Of a stretch of DNA of 64,000 nt, positions 8,002 to 16,886 are shown in pieces. The notes beneath the pieces were generated by a model, which did not search any database, was not told where the DNA came from, and was given only the letters and a program-made list of their open reading frames with translations. Position numbers and translations under genes: made by a program. The stretch spans positions 186,001-250,000 of the forward strand of contig CAVQBR010000002.1 of assembly GCA_963710865.1 (NCBI GenBank), in the 5' to 3' direction. How positions within the stretch are numbered: the stretch's first letter is position 1; each line of letters starts with the position of its first letter. The stretch comes from PRDV01 sp963710865. Its GTDB lineage: Bacteria; Babelota; Babeliae; Babelales; Babelaceae.

Positions 8002-9189
8002 ATGTTTGAACGAACTGCCTCAGCTACACTAAAGCGGTACGCTAAGTTTCCCGTCGTAGCTGTCCTTGGCCCCCGCCAATCGGGCAAGACAACCCTTGTT
8101 AAAGAGACCTTTCCAGACCATATATTTCTGTCTCTCGATCAAGAAACAACCCGAACTCTCGCAGAAGAAGATCCAGAGAGATTTTTGCGAATGTATGATA
8201 ATGAGCATGGTTTGATTATCGATGAATTTCAGTACGTGCCCCGACTAGTTTCCTACATTAAATACAGTGTTGATCACAACAAACGAGCTGGATACTTCAT
8301 CCTCACTGCATCGCAAAACTTTCTTGCACTTCAAACGATTACCGAAACGCTTGCAGGCCGCGTCGGCATCCTTACCCTATTGCCGCTTTCATTGCATGAA
8401 CTTGCTTTAAATGGTGTACTCGGCTCCGTCGATGAAGTTATAATTAATGGTAGCTATCCTGGGTTATATGATAGGGAACTTTCTCCCGACGAAATCTATC
8501 TATCTATTCTTAGGTACTTGGAACGGGATATTCTTCACCACATTAAATTCGACAATCTTTCGCTTTTCAAACGCTTTGTATCACTGTGTGCAGGGCGGAT
8601 CGGTTTGCAGCTCAACCTAGAAGCACTATGCAGTGACTCAGGAGTAGCCTTTGCAACTGCGCGTCATTGGCTTTCCCTCCTAGAAGCGAGCTATATTATT
8701 TTCTTGGTTGAGCCACATCATAATAATTTTAAAAAGAGGCTCGTCAAAACTCCAAAGCTCTTTTTTCATGACACTGGTCTTGCCTGCGCACTGTTACGAA
8801 TCGACTCACTTAAAGATCTTATTTTTTCACCATTTAGAGGGCAGCTCTTTGAAAACCTCATTATCGGAGACTTCTATAAGCAATTTTGTAATAGGGGCAA
8901 GCAACCAGCTCTATCCTACTGGCGCGATTATGGCGGAACACACGAAGTCGATTGCTTTCTCGAAAACGATGCAAAAATCTATCCTGTAGAGATTAAGTCA
9001 GCTGAAACTTATAATTCAGAATTCTTCAAAGGAATTGAGTACATAAATTCACTCATTGGTGGAAATCCAGAAACAAGCTATGTAGTATATGGCGGCTCAG
9101 AAAATCAACAAAGAAATCAAGGAAGACTTCTAAGCTGGCGCTCCGCAGGAACCCTTGTCGAGAAGTTAGTTAGCCACAACGAAAAATAA
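8002..9189 (+). CDS. AAA-family ATPase with DUF4143 C-terminal domain
   Basis: 395 residues. Walker A is GPRQSGKT (residues 23-30) and Walker B is LIIDEFQYV near residue 75; TASQNF follows as sensor 1. The C-terminal DUF4143 region holds HEVDCFL...YPVEIKSAE, a D-(x)n-ExK pattern like PD-(D/E)XK nucleases. The biochemical role of these ATPases is not established; they are abundant, often horizontally mobile and frequently found near toxin-antitoxin genes, as here beside hicAB. I prefer the ATG at 8002 (AAGGA upstream) to a TTG six codons earlier. A distant relative sits at 23137. Confidence 0.85.
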   Translation: MFERTASATLKRYAKFPVVAVLGPRQSGKTTLVKETFPDHIFLSLDQETTRTLAEEDPERFLRMYDNEHGLIIDEFQYVPRLVSYIKYSVDHNKRAGYFILTASQNFLALQTITETLAGRVGILTLLPLSLHELALNGVLGSVDEVIINGSYPGLYDRELSPDEIYLSILRYLERDILHHIKFDNLSLFKRFVSLCAGRIGLQLNLEALCSDSGVAFATARHWLSLLEASYIIFLVEPHHNNFKKRLVKTPKLFFHDTGLACALLRIDSLKDLIFSPFRGQLFENLIIGDFYKQFCNRGKQPALSYWRDYGGTHEVDCFLENDAKIYPVEIKSAETYNSEFFKGIEYINSLIGGNPETSYVVYGGSENQQRNQGRLLSWRSAGTLVEKLVSHNEK

Positions 9190-9256
9190 ACACTTGTGCC
9201 GAACTGACTTTAACAAGACCAAGAGCTATTGAAAGAATGTATCCTTGATGTAGCCA

Positions 9257-10546
9257 TTAAGCCCGCAACGTATCTCGTCGAGCTAGACAGCCAGCAAGCC
9301 CCAAAAGCACCAGCATTGGCAACAAGCTGATTAACCTCGTTATAGTGTCGGGAGCAAGATCATACAGAGCATAGGCGGCCAGTCCGATAGTTACGATAAG
9401 AGCAAGTACCGTTAATGGTATCTTAGAAGTTTTACCTGTTCTGCGCTGTATCAAGAGCAGCGAAACAAACGGGAGTATAAACGAGAGAAGAATTCCAAAA
9501 ATAGATAACCCACTTATCATTTTAATACTCGGCAGAAAGGTAATCAAAAGGAGTACGAGAGTACCTTGTACCACGATGTTAAACCAGGGACGATACCAGC
9601 TCGTCATCTTCGTGAACAGATTGGAAAAATGTAACAACTGCTCCGTTCCCATCGTATGAAGCATAACAGCATTGGCATTCATCAGTCCATTGGCAGCAGC
9701 AAATAAAGTAATCGCTGAGGCTAAGGGAATAATAAAGTTTAAAAGTGTCTTCAAGTAAGGGATAGGCAAGGTGATAAACTCTGCATAGCGAGATGCGGTA
9801 AACGCATTAAGATCCTTAGCACCCATCAGATTGAGCAATCCAAAATGGAAGAGGGTATAAATAAGAGCGGTTGCAAAGAACCCTATGAGAATAGCCAGAG
9901 GAGCATTCTTCTCACTATCTTCCACAAGGTGGCTAATAGAACAGCAATATTCGAAACCTAAATAGCCAAAAATGGTTATAGAAAGAGAAAAAGGCACTAA
10001 GCTGAGTTCTTGTCCGGTAATGGTAAATGTTGGATTGATAATGAACGGTATCAAGAGTATTAAGACAAATAGGGGAATTACCTTGAAAATCGTAAGGGAA
10101 TTGAGAATTCGGCTAAAAATACGCATCCCGAGAATATTAAGCGCCATACAGCTTCCTACCAATACGATATTATACAAGAAGGGATGAGCAACCAACCAAT
10201 GGCTACCAAATACGGCAAGCAATGGCTGCTTTAATGCCAAGAGCTCTACCGCGACGGAAAATGTATATCCTATAACATACAAACAACCTGACCAGAAGCC
10301 TGCAGTCTTTGAAAGACCTTCTTTCGCATAGGCGTAAAACCCGCCAGCCCCAGGGCACATACGGCTCATCTGCACGGTACAAAGTACCATAGGCAAAAAG
10401 AACAGTGCTACGAGTGGCCATCCTAGGAAACTGGCATTTCCAGCAATGCCTGCCATAATCCCTGGACCAATCAAGATACCAGAACCAACCATAATATTAA
10501 TATTCATTAATATCGCGGTCATCAGCGAAATTTTATGCCCCTTCAT
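9257..10546 (-). CDS. APC-family amino-acid permease, copy 1
   Basis: 429 residues with about 12 hydrophobic segments. The N-terminus has the APC superfamily signature: IMVGSGILIGPGIMAG in helix 1 and CPGAGGFYAYAKEGL around helix 3. Members are proton-coupled symporters or exchangers for amino acids or polyamines in the inner membrane; substrate cannot be told from sequence. It starts 15 bases after the stop of a near copy of equal length, so the two form one transcription unit. A permease of this kind fits an organism that takes amino acids from its host. Confidence 0.88.
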   Translation of the reverse strand: MKGHKISLMTAILMNINIMVGSGILIGPGIMAGIAGNASFLGWPLVALFFLPMVLCTVQMSRMCPGAGGFYAYAKEGLSKTAGFWSGCLYVIGYTFSVAVELLALKQPLLAVFGSHWLVAHPFLYNIVLVGSCMALNILGMRIFSRILNSLTIFKVIPLFVLILLIPFIINPTFTITGQELSLVPFSLSITIFGYLGFEYCCSISHLVEDSEKNAPLAILIGFFATALIYTLFHFGLLNLMGAKDLNAFTASRYAEFITLPIPYLKTLLNFIIPLASAITLFAAANGLMNANAVMLHTMGTEQLLHFSNLFTKMTSWYRPWFNIVVQGTLVLLLITFLPSIKMISGLSIFGILLSFILPFVSLLLIQRRTGKTSKIPLTVLALIVTIGLAAYALYDLAPDTITRLISLLPMLVLLGLAGCLARRDTLRA

Positions 10547-10561
10547 ACCTGCCTCTTTCTT

Positions 10562-11851
10562 TTAAGCCCGCAAGGTATCTCTTCGAGCAAGAAGACCTGC
10601 TAGACCCAAGAGTGCCAACATTGGCAACAAGTAGAGGCCTCTCGTTGCATTATCAGGCGCAAGCACATAAACGGCATAGAACGACAGCCCAATAGTAAGA
10701 GCAAGAGCAAGCACTGTTAATGGTATCTTAGACGTCTTTCCTGTCCTACGCTGCACCATGAGCAGCGAAATAAATGGTAATATGAAGGAGAGGAACACTC
10801 CCAAAATAGATAATCCACTAATAATCTTAATACTTGGCAAGAAGGTAATGAGAAGGAATACCAAGACCCCTTGTAAGAGAATGGTAAACCATGGACGATA
10901 CCAGCTCGTCATCTTCGTAAGCAGATCAGAGAAATGAAACAACCGCTCTTCGCCCATAGCATGAAGCATCACTGCATTAGCATTCATCAAGCCATTAGCT
11001 GCAGCAAACAAAGTAATTGCTGAAGCAAGAGGTATAATAAAATTTAAGAGCGTCTTCAAATACGGGATGGGCAATGTAATAAATTCGGAATAGCGAGATG
11101 CAGTAAACACATTGAGATCCTTAGCACCCATCAGATTGAGCAATCCAAAATGGAAGAGCGTATAAATAAGAGCTGTTGCAAAGAATCCTATGAGAATAGC
11201 ACGAGGAGCATTCTTTTCACTGTCTTCTACAAGGTGACTAATGGAGCAACAATACTCAAATCCAAAGAACCCAAATATAGCCATAGAAAGCGCATAAGGA
11301 ACTGAACTAAATTCTTGTGCTGTTATGGTAAATGAAGGATTGATAATGAAGGGTAACAACAATATCAAAACGAATAAGGGAATGACTTTGAAGATAGTCA
11401 GAGAATTAAGTATCCTGCTAAAGATACGCATCCCTAAAATATTCAATGCCATGCAACTTCCTACGAGTACGAGATCATACAAGATCGGATGAGCAACCAA
11501 CCAATGTTCTCCAAAGACACCGATCAATGGTTCTTTCAAAGCAAGTAATTCGACGGCAACTGAAAAGGTATACCCTGTTACATACAAGCATCCTGCCCAG
11601 AAACCAGCAGTCTTCGATAAACCTTCCTTAGCATATGCGTAAAATCCGCCTGCTCCCGGACACATACGGCTCATCTGCACCGTGCTTAATACAATCGGTA
11701 AAAAGAGCAGAGCGACAACTGGCCACCCTAAAAAGCTGGCATTGCCAGCGATACCTGCCATAATGCCTGGACCGATTAAGATACCAGAACCGACCATGAT
11801 ATTAATATTCATCAAGATCGCTGTCATAAGAGAAATTTTGTGATGCTTCAT
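10562..11851 (-). CDS. APC-family amino-acid permease, copy 2
   Basis: 429 residues, collinear with the permease at 9257 without any gap that I can see; the first 45 residues differ at only a few positions, and differences rise in the last third (helices 10-12). The same helix 1 and helix 3 signatures are present. The two copies are a tandem duplication, and the scattered substitutions show it is not fresh. Different substrate range or dosage are both possible reasons for keeping two. This copy is first in the transcription unit. Confidence 0.88.
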   Translation of the reverse strand: MKHHKISLMTAILMNINIMVGSGILIGPGIMAGIAGNASFLGWPVVALLFLPIVLSTVQMSRMCPGAGGFYAYAKEGLSKTAGFWAGCLYVTGYTFSVAVELLALKEPLIGVFGEHWLVAHPILYDLVLVGSCMALNILGMRIFSRILNSLTIFKVIPLFVLILLLPFIINPSFTITAQEFSSVPYALSMAIFGFFGFEYCCSISHLVEDSEKNAPRAILIGFFATALIYTLFHFGLLNLMGAKDLNVFTASRYSEFITLPIPYLKTLLNFIIPLASAITLFAAANGLMNANAVMLHAMGEERLFHFSDLLTKMTSWYRPWFTILLQGVLVFLLITFLPSIKIISGLSILGVFLSFILPFISLLMVQRRTGKTSKIPLTVLALALTIGLSFYAVYVLAPDNATRGLYLLPMLALLGLAGLLARRDTLRA

Positions 11852-12184
11852 AACAATCTATAACCTTTCGATAAGAGCGTTTTAATGGACTCAAAAATCC
11901 AGCATACCTATTTTTATCGATTGAGTAAAGCAGGAAAAGTCATTCTCGACTCAAGGACATTCCACTATCATTTCCAAATAAGACCATTTTCGATCAATCA
12001 GCGCAGCAACCCCACAACAATGACATTATCGAGAGCGCGCGCTTCGCGATTACTTCCTAGAGGGATATATAAACAAATACACCGCAAGAAGAAACTCACA
12101 CGCGCGCATCTGCACGCACATATTTGTAGCGATAAAGCAGAGCATGTGGTATACTTACTCTCATTACCTACACACAAGGAACAC
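11852..12184. other. Divergent intergenic region
   Basis: 333 bases between the permease start and ybbR. An open frame in phase with ybbR extends back to 11885, but it lacks a signal, is rich in arginine and histidine, and would bury the membrane anchor inside the protein, so I treat it as non-coding. It carries the promoter at 12147-12155. Confidence 0.4.
12147..12155 (+). promoter_or_regulatory. Predicted extended -10 promoter for ybbR-glmM
   Basis: TGG followed by TATACT (12150-12155) fits the extended -10 consensus TGnTATAAT. No -35 box at ideal spacing is seen, which such promoters tolerate. Transcription would begin about 25 bases before the ybbR ATG. Confidence 0.4.
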
Positions 12185-12559
12185 ATGCAAGTACGAAACG
12201 CATTCAAAAGTACACTCTTTTTAAAAGCAATCTCTCTTATTATCGGCCTTCTCTTTTGGACTCTTATGAGCGACTCATTTACCACGAGTAGATGGGTTAC
12301 CATTCCTGTCTGTTTTTACAACAGAGCCTCAGAAACTATTGAGGCACCAGAAACTATCAAAGTCGAACTACGAGGAAGACGCTCACATCTGCGCCATCTA
12401 CAGGTACAAACGCTTGCACTCCATATCGATGCACAGACACTCAAACCAGGAACAACCACTGTTCAGCTTACTCCTGACCAGCTTTCTCTGCCTGCCACAA
12501 TTACCCTTGGCGAAATCATTCCTCATAACTTTACTATACGAAGGAACGTACCTGCATGA
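12185..12559 (+). CDS. Membrane-anchored single YbbR-domain protein
   Basis: 124 residues from the ATG at 12185 (AAGGA four bases upstream). One transmembrane helix (about residues 11-30, LKAISLIIGLLFWTLM) is followed by a single YbbR-like beta domain: VTIPVCFYNRASETIEAPETIKVELRG... with VELRGRRSHL and LTPDQLSLP. In Firmicutes the homologue CdaR has several YbbR domains and regulates the diadenylate cyclase CdaA outside the membrane. Here only one domain is present. The stop overlaps the glmM start (ATGA), so the two are translationally coupled. The cdaA that normally precedes this pair is missing from the locus; a degenerate relative lies at 5479. Confidence 0.8.
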   Translation: MQVRNAFKSTLFLKAISLIIGLLFWTLMSDSFTTSRWVTIPVCFYNRASETIEAPETIKVELRGRRSHLRHLQVQTLALHIDAQTLKPGTTTVQLTPDQLSLPATITLGEIIPHNFTIRRNVPA

Positions 12560-13854
12560 ATCTCTTTGGCACCGATGGCATCCGAAATCATGTTGGCATC
12601 TATCCATTTACACAAGAAGGCTTGATACGCCTTGGTAGAGCTCTAGCATACTGGTCTTTAGAAACCACGGGTAAGCTCCATTTTATACTTGCAAGCGATA
12701 CTCGATATTCAGCTTCCTGGGTAAAAGCTGCCCTTACAGTAGGCATAACTGAACAGAAAGCACTCATCACAGATCTTGGCGTTCTTCCTACACCAGCAGC
12801 TTTTCTTCTCGTAGCGCAACAGGAACTCCCTACGGTTGGCATTATCATATCAGCTTCACATAATCCAGCAGGAGACAATGGCATTAAGCTCATAAGCTCT
12901 CATGGTAAATTAACGATTTCAGATGAAAGGCGTATTACAGCTCTGATGAATCAGCCAGAAGCAACATCATTTAATGGTATCACCTCTCATGCTTCTGGTG
13001 ACGCTACCTATACGAGCCTTGTGCTCGAAAAGTTTCCTCCAAACTTCCTCAAAGGATTACGAATCGTTCTTGACTGTGCAAACGGAGCAACCTATCGCCT
13101 TGCTCCAGAGATCTTCAGAGCCTGCGGCGCTGAAACGATAGTCATTCACGCGTCACCCGATGGATACAATATTAATAAGGATTGTGGTGCAGTTCATCCT
13201 GAAAGTTTACAAGAAGCAGTCGTACAGCATAAAGCTACTCTTGGATTTGCATTTGATGGCGATGGGGATCGGGTCATAGCGGTAACTAGCTCCGGCGTCG
13301 TCAAAGATGGCGATGATATTCTTGCACTCCTCTCCCAGCATCCTGCCTATACACACGAATCAACGATTGTCAGCACAGTCATGGCAAATCAAGGCTTTGA
13401 GGTCTTCCTTGCACATCAAGGAAAAAAGCTTATACGCACTTCAGTTGGGGATAGGCACGTCTTACAAGCAATGAGTGACCATAGCGCCTTATTAGGTGGC
13501 GAACCTTCTGGTCACAGTATCGTCAAAGATTTAACGACAACAGGCGATGGAATCATTGTTGCTCTCAGAATTGCAGAAACGATGCTGCTTACTAACAATC
13601 TCAGCTTCACAACGTTCACCAAATATCCTCAGATACTCATTAACGTCCCTATACAGATAAAAAGGGATTTAGATAGACCACCACTCTCAGATCGCATCGC
13701 TGCAGCACAAAAACAACTTAAAACAGGCCGCATTGTCGTCAGATATTCAGGAACAGAATCGATTGTACGTGTTATGGCTGAAGATGCTGATAGCGAACGC
13801 ATGAAACAGGTTGCTTCTCACCTTGCACAAGAACTTAAAGAACTTCTTTCCTGA
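12556..13854 (+). CDS. glmM: Phosphoglucosamine mutase
   Basis: 432 residues; family members are about 445. The enzyme interconverts glucosamine-6-phosphate and glucosamine-1-phosphate in the cytoplasm, feeding UDP-GlcNAc for peptidoglycan and lipopolysaccharide. All four functional loops are visible: the phosphoserine loop SASHNPAGDNG with Ser101, the metal loop FDGDGDRV (233-240), the sugar loop GEPSGH (315-320), and the phosphate loop RYSGTES (396-402). The N-terminus FGTDGIR is typical. Its start overlaps the ybbR stop. Retention of an intact glmM implies that the cell still makes amino sugars for its envelope. Confidence 0.96.
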   Translation: MNLFGTDGIRNHVGIYPFTQEGLIRLGRALAYWSLETTGKLHFILASDTRYSASWVKAALTVGITEQKALITDLGVLPTPAAFLLVAQQELPTVGIIISASHNPAGDNGIKLISSHGKLTISDERRITALMNQPEATSFNGITSHASGDATYTSLVLEKFPPNFLKGLRIVLDCANGATYRLAPEIFRACGAETIVIHASPDGYNINKDCGAVHPESLQEAVVQHKATLGFAFDGDGDRVIAVTSSGVVKDGDDILALLSQHPAYTHESTIVSTVMANQGFEVFLAHQGKKLIRTSVGDRHVLQAMSDHSALLGGEPSGHSIVKDLTTTGDGIIVALRIAETMLLTNNLSFTTFTKYPQILINVPIQIKRDLDRPPLSDRIAAAQKQLKTGRIVVRYSGTESIVRVMAEDADSERMKQVASHLAQELKELLS

Positions 13855-13929
13855 TTTTTTTGCTCAAACTCTTTACTTCATAAGTAGGATTCTTGTACAG
13901 TGCAAGAGTAAACTGCAAAAGGAAAGAAT

Positions 13930-14403
13930 ATGATAAGAAAAACAGTCCTAGCACTCATAGTTCTTACGTTCAGGCCAGCACTGCCGATGGCGTTAGCGAT
14001 AGATCCTGACCAAGAATCTCGTGACAACCGAGATCTTCTAAGAGACAGTAAGAGCTCTAAACGAACAGAACCTCTCAACGCCCTGCTTCACCTAGAAGCA
14101 AGAGCTGGGTACACTACAGAGGTGGAATCGCCTCTTCTCGCTGCATCCTCTCGTGAACATGGAGAGGCAATTCGAGTAGTGCTCGCAAATGAAGTGTGTA
14201 AAGTACAGAATGGCCCTAAGGCACTCATTGAGCTCTTATTAGAAGCGGGGACAAATGCAACGGGCGAAAGCGCTTTGTTAACCTCCGTAGGTGATTTGAC
14301 TCCTGGCACGCTTGGTGCTGACGAAATTCTCAACAAGCACACCGATCTTGTTATGCTTATAGTACACCTCAATGCTTCAGGTTGCTTCGAGACTTCATTT
14401 TAA
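13930..14403 (+). CDS. Small secreted protein with a decayed ankyrin-like segment
   Basis: 157 residues. Residues 1-23 (MIRKTVLALIVLTF...ALAI) look like a signal peptide; AAAGGAA precedes the ATG. The middle contains one ankyrin-like half repeat (ALIELLLEAGTNATGESALLTSV near 99-121). The C-terminus ends abruptly after a hydrophobic stretch. It may be a truncated member of the exported ankyrin family, although the F-box-like motif is absent. Function unknown. Confidence 0.5.
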   Translation: MIRKTVLALIVLTFRPALPMALAIDPDQESRDNRDLLRDSKSSKRTEPLNALLHLEARAGYTTEVESPLLAASSREHGEAIRVVLANEVCKVQNGPKALIELLLEAGTNATGESALLTSVGDLTPGTLGADEILNKHTDLVMLIVHLNASGCFETSF

Positions 14404-14574
14404 GCTATACGCCTTTGAAACTGTCAAACAGAAAGCAGATTGTAAGAAAAGTATAGTATTTGCCGGCAAGGCTTGCTTGCTCATCTTACCTGGTGAGTTT
14501 TTAAATATAACACAAAAGTTCTCATTGATTTTGCATGCTGAATCTGTCACTCTAAGTACTTACTGAGGTACAAA

Positions 14575-16170
14575 ATGCTCCCCGATTGGATTGTAGTTTT
14601 CCCACCTTTACTCGTTGTAACTGGTGTTTTGCTAACAAAGCGAATGATTCCTTCGTTCATTGCAGGAATTGTAAGTGCTGCACTTATTGCAACAAGAGGC
14701 AATATCGTACAAGCACTCACTCTTACTTGCAATAAGCTATGGGTAAGCACCGGACTTGATAAGCTCACAAGCCTTGAAAGCTTTCTCTCAAGTTGGAACC
14801 TTCTTATTTTCTTATTTTTGATCTCAATGGGCATGTTAATTGCGCTTCTCTCGCAAACAGGGGCTGCTCAGGCATATGCATCACTCGTGCAAAAGAAAGT
14901 ACATACAAAGAAAGGTGCCGAACTTGCGTCTCTTATACTTTCATTAGTATTTTTCATCGATGATTATTTTTCAGCACTTACTGTTGGCTCGGTCATGCGC
15001 CCGCTTGCACAGCACTATAAAGTTCATCCCGTGAAACTTGCTTTTCTTACAACAGCAATGGCTACACCGATTACTCTTATCTCTCCCATCTCAAGTTGGG
15101 TAGGAGAAATCGTACTCCAACTGAAGCAGGTAGGAATTGGTCCAGCGAGCAGTAGTACTATCATTGCTATTGACCCCTACTCACTCTTTCTCCAATCCAT
15201 TCCTGCAATGTTCTATGCAATCCTTATGATCATAAGTGCCTGGTATATCGTATTAAGGGGCATATCGTATGGCCCCATGACTCACTATGACAAAGAAGCT
15301 ATCTCCTTAACTCCAAAACCACTTATGAGCACAGACGCATCATTTTTTGATTTTCTGTTTCCTCTTATCCTTCTTATTCTTAACACGGTCCTCACACTCC
15401 TCTATACGGGAAACTGTGTTCTTTTTGGAGGAAGCGCAACTATTGCTGGAGCATTAAAAGCAGGATCTGTTCACCAAGCACTCTTTATAGGGGGCGTAAG
15501 CAGTTTATTTATCAGCACGCTCTATTTTTACCTCAAAGGATTGATTCGTCTACCCGAGATTAAAACATGCGCCAAGCAAGGCTTCAATTTGATGTTTCCC
15601 TCACTCCTCGTACTCGTCTGTGCATGGGCACTTGGCAACATATTGAAAAATGATCTTCAGACCGGTAGTTACCTTGCAACCATTGTTTCATCCTTTATCA
15701 CGCTTGAGCTCTTTCCAGTCGTCTGCTTTCTTTTTGCAGGACTGATTGCCTGGATGATCGGCTCTGCTTGGGCTACTATAGCTCTTATGTTTCCCCTCGT
15801 TATTGGCATGCTTCAAAAGCTTCTTCTGGTACCACTCAATAGCCCTTTAGAAGCTGTTCCTTTGCTCATCCCTATCATAGGAGCAACCCTCTCTGGCTGC
15901 GTTATTGGCACTCAGGTGTCACTTCTTTCCGATAATCCTATTATGTCCTCCGCAAGTACAGGGGCCTCTCACGTTGAACACGTTAAAACGATGGCCTGGT
16001 ACGTAGTCCCCATTGGCATAGCGACGGCTGTCGCCTATATCCTCAATGGCAGCACTCTCACCTTCTTCGGGTTAAGCGGCAGTATCTATCTCTCGTTAGC
16101 AGCCGGTATCCTGCTTAGCTTTCTCTTGCTTGAACTTGCACACTCATTATTTAAGGGAAAAAATTCATAA
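14575..16170 (+). CDS. NhaC-family Na+/H+ antiporter
   Basis: 531 residues, with 11-12 hydrophobic helices. The pattern fits the NhaC antiporter family: an N-terminal pair of helices, SLVFFIDDYFSALTVGSVMRPL in the middle with charged residues inside a helix, and a C-terminal block with LLSDNPIMSSASTGASHVEHV. Such proteins exchange sodium for protons across the inner membrane and keep cytoplasmic pH and sodium in balance. An amino-acid/proton antiporter role cannot be excluded, because the family is broad. It is followed without a gap by a destroyed CYTH gene. Confidence 0.85.
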   Translation: MLPDWIVVFPPLLVVTGVLLTKRMIPSFIAGIVSAALIATRGNIVQALTLTCNKLWVSTGLDKLTSLESFLSSWNLLIFLFLISMGMLIALLSQTGAAQAYASLVQKKVHTKKGAELASLILSLVFFIDDYFSALTVGSVMRPLAQHYKVHPVKLAFLTTAMATPITLISPISSWVGEIVLQLKQVGIGPASSSTIIAIDPYSLFLQSIPAMFYAILMIISAWYIVLRGISYGPMTHYDKEAISLTPKPLMSTDASFFDFLFPLILLILNTVLTLLYTGNCVLFGGSATIAGALKAGSVHQALFIGGVSSLFISTLYFYLKGLIRLPEIKTCAKQGFNLMFPSLLVLVCAWALGNILKNDLQTGSYLATIVSSFITLELFPVVCFLFAGLIAWMIGSAWATIALMFPLVIGMLQKLLLVPLNSPLEAVPLLIPIIGATLSGCVIGTQVSLLSDNPIMSSASTGASHVEHVKTMAWYVVPIGIATAVAYILNGSTLTFFGLSGSIYLSLAAGILLSFLLLELAHSLFKGKNS

Positions 16171-16623
16171 ACACAATCGAAATCGAACTTCGATACAAAG
16201 TGCTCAACGAAGCAGACGCCTGATTTCATAGTCCGTCTTGCCAAACTTTTACTAAAACGGATAGTGGATGTGTATTACCCCACTAGTAACCTTCTCAAAA
16301 AAGGTTGGTGTTAAATTTAACAGGGCGTGTATGCTCAATCCTAAAACTACTAGACAACCTCTTGTGAGGAATATTCATACAGACTGCCGCTCAAGGCCAC
16401 CGATCTTGCTTCCCTTTCTGACATTGTAACTACGATCAGGCTCAAACCACGTACCACACTCGAGCAGCGCATGGAATTAATAAGCTGATCACTCATTGCA
16501 TCGTCGGTAATATACGAGCCGAGTACACTTCGATGAATTTATGCCCTAAACGAAGTTGCACGTCTTGGCAAATTTCTCGAAATCGAACTCATGGCTCAAA
16601 CGACTGAGGAGCTTGAACAAGTA
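16167..16623 (+). pseudogene. CYTH-domain (class IV adenylate cyclase-like) pseudogene
   Basis: Pieces of a CYTH protein can be read in order but in different frames. IEIELRYKVLNEADA at 16176-16220 matches the family's opening ExExK-type strand and is followed by a stop. RIVDVYYPTSNLLKKG near 16259-16307 matches the DVYYDT...L-KKG segment. LNEVARLGKFLEIELMAQT near 16551-16607 matches the conserved D-V-xx-LG-FLEIE end. Stops and frame changes between the pieces make it non-functional. The opening codon reads ATA where a start would be expected, overlapping the antiporter stop. CYTH enzymes act on triphosphate substrates (cyclases, triphosphatases). Traces may continue to about 16800. Confidence 0.65.
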
Positions 16624-16886
16624 TAGAGCCGTACGGCCCCTCGGCCCCCTCAAAACGGGATATTGTACGATGATCTTGCAAAACAGAATTTTGATGAGTA
16701 TCTCCAAGGGCAGTTCATCCTTGATGAGCATAAAACTCGATGAAAAGATTCTTAAATGTGTGATGTTTCCAAGAGATTCGAAGATGTAGAGTACATGAGA
16801 ATGCCTGCCGTTTCAAAACATCCTTCAGCCCTGCTCTATCTAACGGGGTTCTCCCCTTAGCAAGCTCCCCTTGTTTAATGAATGAA

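Noticed and set aside
11885..12184. N-terminal extension of the YbbR protein
   Set aside because: It would put 100 basic residues before the membrane anchor, has no ribosome-binding site, and contains the likely promoter; the ATG at 12185 has AAGGA.
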